A stretch of 64,000 bases of DNA from an uncultured Prevotella sp. (GTDB lineage: Bacteria > Bacteroidota > Bacteroidia > Bacteroidales > Bacteroidaceae), in NCBI GenBank assembly GCA_947164965.1, contig CAMUYR010000001.1, forward strand, positions 62,001 to 126,000, in the 5' to 3' direction. The position numbers and the translations under genes are program-made. The notes below the pieces were generated by a model. The model was not told the DNA's origin. It did no database searches and saw only the letters and a program-made list of their open reading frames with translations. Positions 1 through 8,496 of the stretch are shown here, piece after piece; within the stretch, counting starts at the first letter, position 1; the number at the start of each line of letters is the position of its first letter.

Positions 1-1
1 G

Positions 2-820
2 TTGCTGGACCTGTATGCCGAATGGACACGCTACAAGGCGTTCCGCGTCCGCGCCGGACAGTTCCAGCGCCCCTTCAGTTTCGAGAGCACGATACACCCC
101 ATCTCTCAGGGATTCTTCGACCTGGCCGACGTCATCAAGCAGCTGACGGGCTTCGGTGACCGTGCAGGCGAGAAATCATCGGCAGGCCGCGACATCGGTG
201 TGCAGGTGCAGGGTGACATCCTGCCCAACAGTGCCGGGCGTGCGCTGCTGCACTACCAAGTGGGTCTGTTCAATGGCGAGGGCATCAACCGCAAAGACAA
301 GAACAACCACAAGGACTTGGCCGCGAGCGTCTGGGTGATGCCTATTGAGGGATTGCGCTTAGGCGTATCCGGGTGGACGGGCAGTCATGGCGGCATGATC
401 GTGACCGACGATGCGGGTGGAACGACCGAGGGTGACGTGCCACTGAACCGCTACTGCCTCTTGGCCGAATACGACAAGGACGACTACACCTTCCGCGCCG
501 AATACATCCACTCGCAAGGATGGGGCACGGGTGTCATAGGCAGCCGTACCGTGGACTACAGCCTTGGCGACAAGGCCGACGGATGGTATGTGCTGGGCAT
601 CGTGCCGGTCATCAAGAAGAAGCTGCAAGTCAAGGCGCGCTACCAGACCTATCGTGAATCGAAGGAGTGGGGCTCGTCAAAGAATCTCTTCGAGGTGGGC
701 GCCAACTATTTCTTCAGCAAGAACATGCAGTTGAATTTCGAGTATGCCCGCGTCAACGACCGCACGATAGACAGGAAAGACTATAACATATTGGACGTTC
801 AACTGAACTTCCGTTTCTGA
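2..820 (+). CDS. Phosphate-selective porin O/P-like outer-membrane protein, C-terminal part
   Basis: The reading frame is open at the left window edge, so the N-terminus and true start lie outside. The visible 272 residues alternate polar and aromatic residues as transmembrane beta strands do. They include an 'RAGQFQRPFS' stretch and a tail ending in alternating hydrophobic residues and a terminal Phe (LDVQLNFRF), typical of proteins inserted by the BAM complex. The family (OprO/OprP-like) forms outer-membrane channels for anions such as phosphate or polyphosphate; the substrate here cannot be read from sequence. A hairpin follows directly, so it is probably transcribed separately from the MACPF genes downstream. 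Confidence 0.75.
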   Translation: MLDLYAEWTRYKAFRVRAGQFQRPFSFESTIHPISQGFFDLADVIKQLTGFGDRAGEKSSAGRDIGVQVQGDILPNSAGRALLHYQVGLFNGEGINRKDKNNHKDLAASVWVMPIEGLRLGVSGWTGSHGGMIVTDDAGGTTEGDVPLNRYCLLAEYDKDDYTFRAEYIHSQGWGTGVIGSRTVDYSLGDKADGWYVLGIVPVIKKKLQVKARYQTYRESKEWGSSKNLFEVGANYFFSKNMQLNFEYARVNDRTIDRKDYNILDVQLNFRF

Positions 821-845
821 CAGACGAAAACTCGCTTTTCGTCTG
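821..845 (+). terminator. Hairpin after porin gene
   Basis: CAGACGAAAA, a five-base loop (CTCGC), then TTTTCGTCTG: a perfect 10-bp stem starting one base after the porin stop codon. The tail (CTTTCGC) is only moderately T-rich. It probably ends or attenuates porin transcription and insulates the MACPF operon. Confidence 0.6.
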
Positions 846-925
846 CTTTCGCTTACCCGCGACTTTCAAAATATGCAATAATTGTTTCAAAATAAGCAAA
901 AACTGCTTATGAGGGTCTTTTTTTC

Positions 926-956
926 TTTGTAATTTAAGATTAAATTGCTATTTTTG
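926..956 (+). promoter_or_regulatory. Bacteroidota-type promoter for the MACPF operon
   Basis: A -33 box TTTG at 926-929 and a -7 box TATTTTTG at 949-956 are separated by 19 bases, matching the Bacteroidota primary sigma pattern. Transcription should start near 962, giving an AT-rich leader of about 55 bases before the ATG at 1017. I found no comparably good promoter between the genes from 1017 to 31228, which supports a long operon. The rest of the 821-1016 gap is AT-rich with nothing else recognisable. Confidence 0.75.
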
Positions 957-1016
957 CAAACAAGATTTTAAACTAAAACAATTATATCTAAAACAATAAT
1001 TAACAAGATTAAGATT

Positions 1017-2519
1017 ATGAAGAAAATGACAAAACAGCTCCTAGTAGCTGCCGTGGCTTTATCAGCCCTTACAGCTTGTTCAGACTCTAATTTCAGTGAG
1101 TTGGAGTCTGTCGTTATGGAACCATCTGACCTCCGCGCCATGAATACCGCGGTGCTGACTGATGCCAGTGGTCAGGAAATGACATCGGTGTCTTCCAATT
1201 TTGGCACCTACTATCTGGACATCAAGTCCGATGGAATGTGGTATATTGAGACTGACAACAACATGGAATTCACTCCTTCCAGAATGTATGGTAGCGGTAG
1301 CATGCGCGTACCCGTGTATATTGGTAACAACTGGGCACAGGCACGTCAGCTGACTTACAAGGTCAACTTCTTCGACGTAAACGGAAAGCCCATTCAGTCA
1401 GTTACCCGTGGCACCGGTGACGGTTCATCGACGCTGTCGCAGGATGCACTGCTAAGTCTTGACAGATTCAAGAAGGTGGTTAACTCCAACGTCTTTGTCG
1501 GCTACGGTTTCGATGCCACGAAGAATCCTGTTCCAGAACTGTGTACTGGCATTCAGATTTTCGAAATGGAGAAGCTCAACGATGTTGATACGCTTGTCAA
1601 GCACGGCTTTGTACCACAGACACAGGAGGAGTACTACCATCATACCAGCGACAGTATGATGGACAAGCTGGTTGCCGTAAAGGGTGATTTTGGCGGTAAC
1701 TTCGGTGCTGTCAAACTGGGTCCGAGTGCCGACGTGAACGTCAACCGCGTATCACAAAAAGGACAGACTGTCGTACAAAAGATGCTGAGACGATCGATGT
1801 ACAGCCGTGAACTCGCATGGGAAAAGGCTTGGTTTAACCAGGATAACTACACCCACGGCTACCAGTATTACAAGAATCTTTTCCTCACTCAGTTCAAGGA
1901 TGCCAATGGGGATAAAGCCAAGCAGAAGGCCGCTGCTGACGATTTCTTCAGAATCGTAGGAACCCATGTCATTACAAAATGTCTTTTAGGTTGCGAACTC
2001 AACTACCGTATGACTATTGACTCTAAGAAGGTCTATAAGAGCACTGATGTGCAGGCTGCTCTCGACTTCAAGTGGCAGCAACAGATCAAGGACACCGCTG
2101 CGCTTGACTCAGCTGCCAAGGCCAAGATGGTAGAACTGATGAAGGACAGCACCAAATTGAAAAACGTCTTCTTCAGCGGCAAGGTACAGGTGACCGATGC
2201 TCAGTTTGATGCTGCTTCCTCTACCAAGGCAAAGGTGAAGGCTCGCGGTAATGATATCCAGCTGGTGAACATCCTGGCCACCGGCGGTTCACTCAATTGT
2301 GACGACCTCGCTAAGTGGATGCTCGGTGCAGAGCCTGAAAAGGCTACAATGACAGGCATGCAGGTACATCCTATCTACGACATCTTCGACGGTTCTGTCT
2401 CTGGCAGCAATGAGGCTCTGGCCCGCGCATATCTTAAGGATTATATTGACAAGAGCTTCTCTCTTGATGAGAATAAATACGGGAACGAGCTTAAAATAGA
2501 CTTAAGTGACCTTAAATGA
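1017..2519 (+). CDS. MACPF-domain lipoprotein 1
   Basis: 500 residues with a lipoprotein signal peptide (lipobox LTAC, Cys21). Residues of about 40-130 look like a small beta-sandwich (BACON-like) domain related to the one in the next protein. The MACPF core follows: a GYGF motif near residue 162, the signature V-G-T-H at 314-317 followed by a Leu-Gly-Cys block, then 'KARGNDIQ' and a C-terminal 'HPIYDIF' segment. MACPF proteins form ring-shaped pores or bind membranes. Bacteroidota relatives include secreted antimicrobial toxins (BSAP family) and commensal lipoproteins. The stop overlaps the next start as ATGA, indicating translational coupling. Target and orientation on the membrane are unknown. 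Confidence 0.8.
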   Translation: MKKMTKQLLVAAVALSALTACSDSNFSELESVVMEPSDLRAMNTAVLTDASGQEMTSVSSNFGTYYLDIKSDGMWYIETDNNMEFTPSRMYGSGSMRVPVYIGNNWAQARQLTYKVNFFDVNGKPIQSVTRGTGDGSSTLSQDALLSLDRFKKVVNSNVFVGYGFDATKNPVPELCTGIQIFEMEKLNDVDTLVKHGFVPQTQEEYYHHTSDSMMDKLVAVKGDFGGNFGAVKLGPSADVNVNRVSQKGQTVVQKMLRRSMYSRELAWEKAWFNQDNYTHGYQYYKNLFLTQFKDANGDKAKQKAAADDFFRIVGTHVITKCLLGCELNYRMTIDSKKVYKSTDVQAALDFKWQQQIKDTAALDSAAKAKMVELMKDSTKLKNVFFSGKVQVTDAQFDAASSTKAKVKARGNDIQLVNILATGGSLNCDDLAKWMLGAEPEKATMTGMQVHPIYDIFDGSVSGSNEALARAYLKDYIDKSFSLDENKYGNELKIDLSDLK

Positions 2520-3913
2520 TGAACAGAAACATATCCTACTCGGCGTTGGTGCTTGCAGCCGCTCTCGTGGCTGCATGCTCCAGCAGCGAAGATATGACAG
2601 ACAACGGGATGGTCGGTGACAAGAGCAGCAATGCTCCCTTTACCATCCTCGGGTCTCCTGCGGGTAGCGTCGTGAATACAGATGCGTCCTACGGGGAGTA
2701 CACTGCCTATATCAACGTGCCGGGCAAGTGGTCTGTGGCAACATTGAAGGGACTGGCGAACGTGTATCCGTCATCAGGCGAAGGCCCTACTACGGCCATC
2801 GTTCAGGTGGGTGAGAACTGGGGTGCCACGCGCGAGAATGTGCTGACGCTCACCACCCAGGGGACAACCACTCGGGCTGCTGGTGAGAATGAGAACAATT
2901 ACAAGCTGTCTGTTGTCCAGTCGGGCAATCCCTCACTGGACTCCATCTCGACGGTGTTCTCGGCTAACAAAGGTGCCGGCTACAGCTATATGCCCGGCGG
3001 CGAATATTGCGACGGAGCGCTGATCCAGCTGTTCAACCTGGTCACGCTCGACAGCATACAGCAGGCTACGGGAGTCAGGCTGATTTCCGATGACATCTTC
3101 CCCACGACCGAACAGGAATACATCACCGCCGACAGCGAGTCGGGTCTCACGAAGGGACTGACTGTCAATGCCTCGGCAGGCATGAACTACGGTTCGGTGA
3201 AGAGCAAGGGCAGCGGCAGCGGTAGCGTCAGTGTCGGCGTAGGAAAAGGCCATGAGGAGAAATCCAAGAGCAAGTATGCGCTCAAGCGTCTGAAGACTAC
3301 CCAGTTCACGCGCGAGATTCATTATATGAACGTGATGGCTCTGTTGAAGCAAGCCACCACGCGTGAAGAGAAACGGAAGTTGCTGTCGCCGGGATTCCTC
3401 TCCGTTCAGGAGACGTTTGCCAAGGACATCGCTGCTGCGAAAGGTAATACGGCGAAACAGAATGACCTCTGTGACAAGTTCGTGAGCGAGATTGGTCCTT
3501 GCTTTATCAACAAGTCGGTCATGGGTGTGGTGCTCGACTATCAGATTAGCGTTGATAGCACCGCACTGCGAGACAACTTAGGTGTCGAAGTGGCACTTGA
3601 AGTCAGCTTCCAGAAGAATATCAAAGCTTCTGGCGGCGGAACGATTGACATCGGTGTGTCCAAAGAAGCTACCGACCTGCAGAACAAGACTACTTCCACC
3701 GTCAAGGTGCGCGGCGGCGATGTCAGTCAGGTGTGCATCCTCGTCACCGGCGGCCAGCTGTTGGACAGCGAGGTCACCGCCTGGCAGACCAGCTGTACCC
3801 CCACGCGTGCCGTCATGGTCGACATGTCGCTCATTCCCATCTATGCACTCATCGCGAACGATTATGCCCGTCAGGTGCTGGCTGACTACTTCAATTTAAA
3901 ATTGAAAAATTGA
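2516..3913 (+). CDS. MACPF-domain lipoprotein 2 (degenerate signature)
   Basis: 465 residues with lipobox VAAC (Cys21 from the first Met; a second Met follows directly). Residues of about 40-130 form a beta-sandwich-like segment resembling that of protein 1. The MACPF region shows GAGYSYMPGG, SDDIFPTTEQEY, an I-G-P-C block at 326-329 where family members usually have Y-G-T-H, then VRGGDVSQV and IPIYALI. A Gly/Ser-rich segment (SKGSGSGSVSVGVGKG) lies where a membrane-inserting hairpin region would begin. Loss of the Thr-His pair may mean altered ring assembly (inference). The start overlaps the previous gene by 4 bases. Confidence 0.75.
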   Translation: MMNRNISYSALVLAAALVAACSSSEDMTDNGMVGDKSSNAPFTILGSPAGSVVNTDASYGEYTAYINVPGKWSVATLKGLANVYPSSGEGPTTAIVQVGENWGATRENVLTLTTQGTTTRAAGENENNYKLSVVQSGNPSLDSISTVFSANKGAGYSYMPGGEYCDGALIQLFNLVTLDSIQQATGVRLISDDIFPTTEQEYITADSESGLTKGLTVNASAGMNYGSVKSKGSGSGSVSVGVGKGHEEKSKSKYALKRLKTTQFTREIHYMNVMALLKQATTREEKRKLLSPGFLSVQETFAKDIAAAKGNTAKQNDLCDKFVSEIGPCFINKSVMGVVLDYQISVDSTALRDNLGVEVALEVSFQKNIKASGGGTIDIGVSKEATDLQNKTTSTVKVRGGDVSQVCILVTGGQLLDSEVTAWQTSCTPTRAVMVDMSLIPIYALIANDYARQVLADYFNLKLKN

Positions 3914-3932
3914 AGAATTGAAAAATTGAAAT
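3897..3932 (+). repeat. AAAATTGA-like array at gene junction
   Basis: Imperfect units of 7-8 bases around AAAATTGA begin in the last codons of MACPF gene 2 and fill the gap to gene 3. Confidence 0.65.
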
Positions 3933-3938
3933 ATTAAA

Positions 3939-5045
3939 ATGATGAATCGTTTATACTATCTGCTCCTTCTTGTCGGTGTACTGGCGGTGGCTTCCTGCAG
4001 TCAGGGCGACCCATTGTCGGACGAAGAATACTATGCTCTTTATGGCATGAACAGAAGGGGAACCGACGGAAACGGACAACCGACAGCGACCTACGTATCC
4101 AGGTTGCTGGCCCCTCCGGGCTTCGAACGTGGTGTGGGCTATGCCTATGCCACTGGTGCCGAATATCTGGAAGGAGTGACGTTCAACATCTTCAACCTCA
4201 ACTATCTGGACTCCATCCAGTATGTCAAGGGGCTGAACTTCGTCAGCGACGACTACACGCCGTACAGCGAGGAACAGGTTATCACCGGCGAGACACGCAG
4301 TGCCGTCTCCAAGCAGCTGGCACTGTCGGCAAGCGTCGGTGTCAACTTCATCGTTGCCGACATCAATGTGTCAGGTAATTACTCCAAGGGTAGCGTGAAG
4401 GAGAGCGAGTCGGTGTTTGCCATGAAGCGCACCAAGCGCGTGGCCTACTGCCGCGACCTTCAGTACAAGAATATCATTATGTACTATAAGGAGACGGGCG
4501 ACAGCATGGTCTTCTCTCCCGGTTTCTATGCTGACTGGAAGAAGCTCGAAGGCAACAACGCCAAGACGGCTGGTGTGAGCAATCAGGATGTCCTGGATTT
4601 CGTGAACAAGTGGGGACGTGGCTTCGTGGCACGTTCGTTCATGGGTGGCGTGCTGGAGTATACACTGCAGATCGACAAGTCGTCACTCAGCGAGAACCAG
4701 AGTCTCGAGATGGCACTCAATGCCAGTATTGGAATCATCATCGGTGCGGAGGCCTCATCGAGTGTGGGAACCCAGGAGTTCTCGAAAATCTCGCGTGACC
4801 GCTACAACCTTGACATCCACGTCCGTGGTGGCAATGTACAGGCTGTCACCGAGGTGTTGTCGGGTGAGACCTCGTCACCGAAGGGTATCAAGGAGTGGTT
4901 AGAGAGTGTCAACTTCCCCCCGACGCCAGAGAGTGAGAAACTGAAATTGTGCGCCATGACCGACGTGAAGATTGCATCCATTGCTAACCTCTTCACCGGT
5001 AAGGTGCAGGACAGAGTGAACTATATATTGCGTACGTACAATTAA
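3939..5045 (+). CDS. MACPF-domain lipoprotein 3 (short, degenerate signature)
   Basis: 368 residues, the shortest of the six, with lipobox VASC (Cys20) and no N-terminal beta-sandwich domain. The core is collinear with its neighbours: GVGYAYATGAEY, SDDYTPYSEEQ, W-G-R-G at 225-228 replacing Y-G-T-H and followed by a Met-Gly-Gly block, then VRGGNVQAV. The C-terminus matches the family's closing helix. The gap to gene 2 is an AT-rich array of about 8-bp units. The function is presumably a subunit of the same surface assembly; this is inferred from position and homology only. Confidence 0.72.
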   Translation: MMNRLYYLLLLVGVLAVASCSQGDPLSDEEYYALYGMNRRGTDGNGQPTATYVSRLLAPPGFERGVGYAYATGAEYLEGVTFNIFNLNYLDSIQYVKGLNFVSDDYTPYSEEQVITGETRSAVSKQLALSASVGVNFIVADINVSGNYSKGSVKESESVFAMKRTKRVAYCRDLQYKNIIMYYKETGDSMVFSPGFYADWKKLEGNNAKTAGVSNQDVLDFVNKWGRGFVARSFMGGVLEYTLQIDKSSLSENQSLEMALNASIGIIIGAEASSSVGTQEFSKISRDRYNLDIHVRGGNVQAVTEVLSGETSSPKGIKEWLESVNFPPTPESEKLKLCAMTDVKIASIANLFTGKVQDRVNYILRTYN

Positions 5046-5077
5046 GAGGTAAGAAGTAAGAGGTAAGAAGTAAGAAG
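5043..5077 (+). repeat. TAAGAGG/TAAGAAG heptamer array at gene junction
   Basis: Five heptamers (TAAGAGG, TAAGAAG, TAAGAGG, TAAGAAG, TAAGAAG) fill the junction between MACPF genes 3 and 4. The first TAA is the stop codon of gene 3. Confidence 0.85.
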
Positions 5078-5082
5078 GAAGA

Positions 5083-6279
5083 ATGAAGTACACCTTATTA
5101 TATATAATAGTAGCAGCAGGGCTGATGACTTTGGCATCATGCAGCAGTGACGACGGCATATCCGTAGTCCCCGAGACGCCCCAGGTTGCCAACGCCTCCT
5201 CAGGCAATTCAGAACCAGAGTCATGGATAGCCAATGCCTATACCCCTGGCGACCTGCAGCAAGTGGAAGAGGCCATAGGCGCTATCCGTGGTGCGGGCTA
5301 TACCTACAGAGACAACGAATCATACTGTGTCGGTACTGACATGGAAGTGTTCAACATGCGCAAACTGCGCGATATGGAAAGGAAGTACAATACCACCTAT
5401 CTGGTGGATGACTACATCCCATACAGCAGCCAGAAGTTCTTCTACAGCGAGGACATCCAGGGTCTGAAGGACTCGCTGGGTCTCGACATCGGTATCGGCT
5501 TCTCCGCCGGCGTGTTCTCCGTAGATGTGGATGTGGCCTTCAACAAGAAGAGTTTCTCCACCCAGCAGCGCTATTATTCCATGCTGAGCTTGAAGCAGAG
5601 CTACTTCTCGCGCGACCTCAACTACCTGAACCTGCGCGAACAGGTGGTCAATGCCCTGGCCGACTCGCCGGTAGCCAACACCTATCCCAGCATCGATGCT
5701 GACTCATTGGCCAAGGTTGTACCGATGTTCCGCGAGGTTTATGCGCCAGGCTTCGCAGAGGTGATGCAGAAGTTCATCCGTAAGATCCATGCCGCCCCGA
5801 CGGCATTTGCTGCCAGCGGCATCTGCCGTGAGTTTATCGATGAGGTAGGCTCCGGCTTCGTCATCCGTTCCGTCTTAGGTTGTTCGTTGGACTATTACAA
5901 CACGACCACCAAAGATTCCGTGTCCAACTCGCTCGACGTGAAGGTGGCATTGGAGTTGTCTATTCAGATCAAGTTCATCTCCGTCGGCACCAGCATCAGT
6001 TCTGAATATCATGACGCCGCCATGCAGTGCAGCCGCAATTCGGAGAGCCACATCATCGCCCGTGGTGGTGACGTGTCGAAGGTAACGGCATTCACCACCG
6101 GTCAGAAGGGAACGATAGACACGGAGACACTGAAAGAGTGGCAGGCAACGGTGACACCTCAGGATGCCGCCCTCATCGACATCCGTCTGGTGCCTATCTA
6201 CGAGGTGATCTACGATCAAAAGACGCGCACCATTCTGCAGAACTATATGAACAAATCACTACGCAACTATGAAGACTAA
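5083..6279 (+). CDS. MACPF-domain lipoprotein 4 (degenerate signature)
   Basis: 398 residues with lipobox LASC (Cys20). Family blocks in order are GAGYTYRDNESY, VDDYIPYSSQ, V-G-S-G at 255-258 followed by SVLGCSLDYY, ARGGDVSKV and VPIYEVIYD. As in proteins 2 and 3, the Thr-His of the MACPF signature is missing while the following Gly block is kept. The upstream gap is a TAAGAGG/TAAGAAG heptamer array whose first unit contains the stop codon of gene 3. The end overlaps the next start by 11 bases, so the two are probably translationally coupled. Confidence 0.74.
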   Translation: MKYTLLYIIVAAGLMTLASCSSDDGISVVPETPQVANASSGNSEPESWIANAYTPGDLQQVEEAIGAIRGAGYTYRDNESYCVGTDMEVFNMRKLRDMERKYNTTYLVDDYIPYSSQKFFYSEDIQGLKDSLGLDIGIGFSAGVFSVDVDVAFNKKSFSTQQRYYSMLSLKQSYFSRDLNYLNLREQVVNALADSPVANTYPSIDADSLAKVVPMFREVYAPGFAEVMQKFIRKIHAAPTAFAASGICREFIDEVGSGFVIRSVLGCSLDYYNTTTKDSVSNSLDVKVALELSIQIKFISVGTSISSEYHDAAMQCSRNSESHIIARGGDVSKVTAFTTGQKGTIDTETLKEWQATVTPQDAALIDIRLVPIYEVIYDQKTRTILQNYMNKSLRNYED

Positions 6280-8491
6280 CAAATTTACCCTATACTTATC
6301 ACTGATCTTATCACTACAACTGGTCTTCGTTTCCTGTTCAGATGACCTGACGGGTGCAGATGCTGACGCCAACGGCAATCTGTTGACGAGAGGTTATTCA
6401 GATGAGCAGATACAGATGCAGCGCCTGGGATATGCCTTCAATGCAGCCGGCAATGTGATGGACGACAGCAGCTTTTCCACAAAGCCGATCCTCAGCATCA
6501 CGCAACTCGAAAAAGCAGAAAAGAAGTATGGACCGATTGTCAGTGCTGAGCGCCGCAATTACACATCGGTGGACATCTTCAGTGGAAGTACGCTTCAGGA
6601 AATGGGTAGTGAGGAGACCAAGTACACCATTGACGACAGCGAAGCCATCGGCAGTGGCAAGTATTACCGCAAGAACACCACGTTTGCTAAAATTACGTGG
6701 AAACATCATTATAAAGCCCACATGTTCGTCAAGCACATCATGGCTACCAAGACCATTGATGCCGGTTTGCTGCGCTGTCTGAGACTGGACGATCTGAATG
6801 ATGCTGAAAGCGTGCTGGAAGCCGACTTCCGCAAGGCGGTGGCTGCCCTGGTCAGTAAAGGCGAGGGTGCTATCACCGAGGCTGATGCCACCGAATTTTC
6901 CGAAAAATACGGCACGCACCTCGTGGTATCTTCCAACCTGGGTGCCATGATTGAGTTGCAGATGGAAATCAATCGCGACTCCTGCGTGGACAAAGAATAT
7001 GCGACGCAGCAGGTCAGCGAGGTCGTGCTGGGTAAGCAGGTGACCAAGACCACCAGCTCGAAGGTCATCAAGGAGGTTTCCACCGATACCCTCATGTATG
7101 AAGGACTTATTAAGGTCAAAGGCGGTCGGAAAGCCGACTGCAACAAGCTGCATTTGACCTTCGACCATAAAGGCGCGAAAGCCCAGAAGATCGGCGACGG
7201 CGACTATACGACCTGGGCCAACAATGTCAGCATCGAGCCCGACAGCTATAATGCCACTTTTGTCAGCGGACGCTTCCTGCCCTTATACAGCTTGTTTGAG
7301 ACTTCCACGACGCGTCAGGTGCTGCGCCAGGTCTATAAGCTTTACATGAAAAAAGAGGCACCCACCCAGGAAGAAGAGGAGCCTGCCTACGGTGTCCTGC
7401 CCGTCAAGGGCAACTATGGTGCCGACGTGCGGGTGGCTTCATTTGGCAGCGACAAGGCCGCCATCCTGTGTCAGGAGTATGTGCCTTCCATCCGTAGCGA
7501 CAAGCCCTGTGTGGTGGCTTACCCGTTACTGAAGGACATCAATGGAGATATTCGTCCATACTTATTCGCTGGACTGTTCGTGGGCGATGAGAGCCACCGT
7601 CCCGGACGCGTCATCTGGAAGGGTAGCGCATCGGTCTACACGCCTTCCGACAGCATTTTCTTCGAGAGCGACAGTGCTCGCATCCACAATCTCTTCGACG
7701 AGAAGACTCATCAGCTGAAGAACGTGTATTTCTACTGGAATGCCGTGCATCCCTATCCATGTCCCACCAAAACGGATACCCCGGCCGCTTATAGCGCGAC
7801 CGTGTTCAAAGCGCAACCTGCCACGCTGGCTGAGCCGACTACGTTTGCCAAGGTTGCCAGCACCTTCTGGTCGGTACGTCCGGTGGCACTGAAAACGGAC
7901 AATCTCCTGAAATACTGGAAAGAAGACTCGCTGTTCATGAAGTTCGCAGAGGAAAAAAATAAGGACAATGATGGCGTCATCTATAAGCATCAGGTCGGTG
8001 ACAAGACATATCACTTCTGTCTGTTGGACGGCGGCGATAATATCAAGCGCGTCAAGGATCAGACAGACGACAACAATGCCGACAAGAAGTGGACGATAGC
8101 CGTGAGCCGCTCGATGAACGCATTGGGACTGGAGAGCTACCTGCCCTCGGTGTACCAGTCGAAGAGCATCACCAAGATGCTGGGCAACCGCATGAACATC
8201 TTCTACAGCCACGACTACGACGGGCGTAACATGCTCGGACTGGACTGGCCTACCGGCTATTGGGTTATCTCACACCCCTATCAGACGGAATTTGCCACCA
8301 CCTTTACACAGAACGACGATCAGGGAATACCGGTCGTCACCGATGATGCTAAAGAGGTGCAAATCATGCGTCTGAGCGGTTCCGGTACCGACCTGTTGCT
8401 GGAATATCCGATGTATGTGAGGGCCTTTAACTACTCCGACCAGGCGTTCTTCAAGTTCTTCCCGATATATATCACGATAGATAAGTTTTGA
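6269..8491 (+). CDS. MACPF-domain lipoprotein 5 with long C-terminal domain
   Basis: 740 residues with lipobox FVSC (Cys23). The MACPF half (about 45-365) carries the intact signature Y-G-T-H at 214-217, followed by LVVSSNLGAM, then VKGGRKAD and LPLYSLFE. A linker rich in Glu and Pro leads to roughly 370 C-terminal residues that I cannot assign. They contain many aromatic residues and look beta-rich, as expected of a binding or targeting domain. MACPF proteins commonly carry C-terminal modules that select the target membrane, so this may be the recognition subunit (inference). Confidence 0.78.
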   Translation: MKTNKFTLYLSLILSLQLVFVSCSDDLTGADADANGNLLTRGYSDEQIQMQRLGYAFNAAGNVMDDSSFSTKPILSITQLEKAEKKYGPIVSAERRNYTSVDIFSGSTLQEMGSEETKYTIDDSEAIGSGKYYRKNTTFAKITWKHHYKAHMFVKHIMATKTIDAGLLRCLRLDDLNDAESVLEADFRKAVAALVSKGEGAITEADATEFSEKYGTHLVVSSNLGAMIELQMEINRDSCVDKEYATQQVSEVVLGKQVTKTTSSKVIKEVSTDTLMYEGLIKVKGGRKADCNKLHLTFDHKGAKAQKIGDGDYTTWANNVSIEPDSYNATFVSGRFLPLYSLFETSTTRQVLRQVYKLYMKKEAPTQEEEEPAYGVLPVKGNYGADVRVASFGSDKAAILCQEYVPSIRSDKPCVVAYPLLKDINGDIRPYLFAGLFVGDESHRPGRVIWKGSASVYTPSDSIFFESDSARIHNLFDEKTHQLKNVYFYWNAVHPYPCPTKTDTPAAYSATVFKAQPATLAEPTTFAKVASTFWSVRPVALKTDNLLKYWKEDSLFMKFAEEKNKDNDGVIYKHQVGDKTYHFCLLDGGDNIKRVKDQTDDNNADKKWTIAVSRSMNALGLESYLPSVYQSKSITKMLGNRMNIFYSHDYDGRNMLGLDWPTGYWVISHPYQTEFATTFTQNDDQGIPVVTDDAKEVQIMRLSGSGTDLLLEYPMYVRAFNYSDQAFFKFFPIYITIDKF

Positions 8492-8496
8492 GCATT

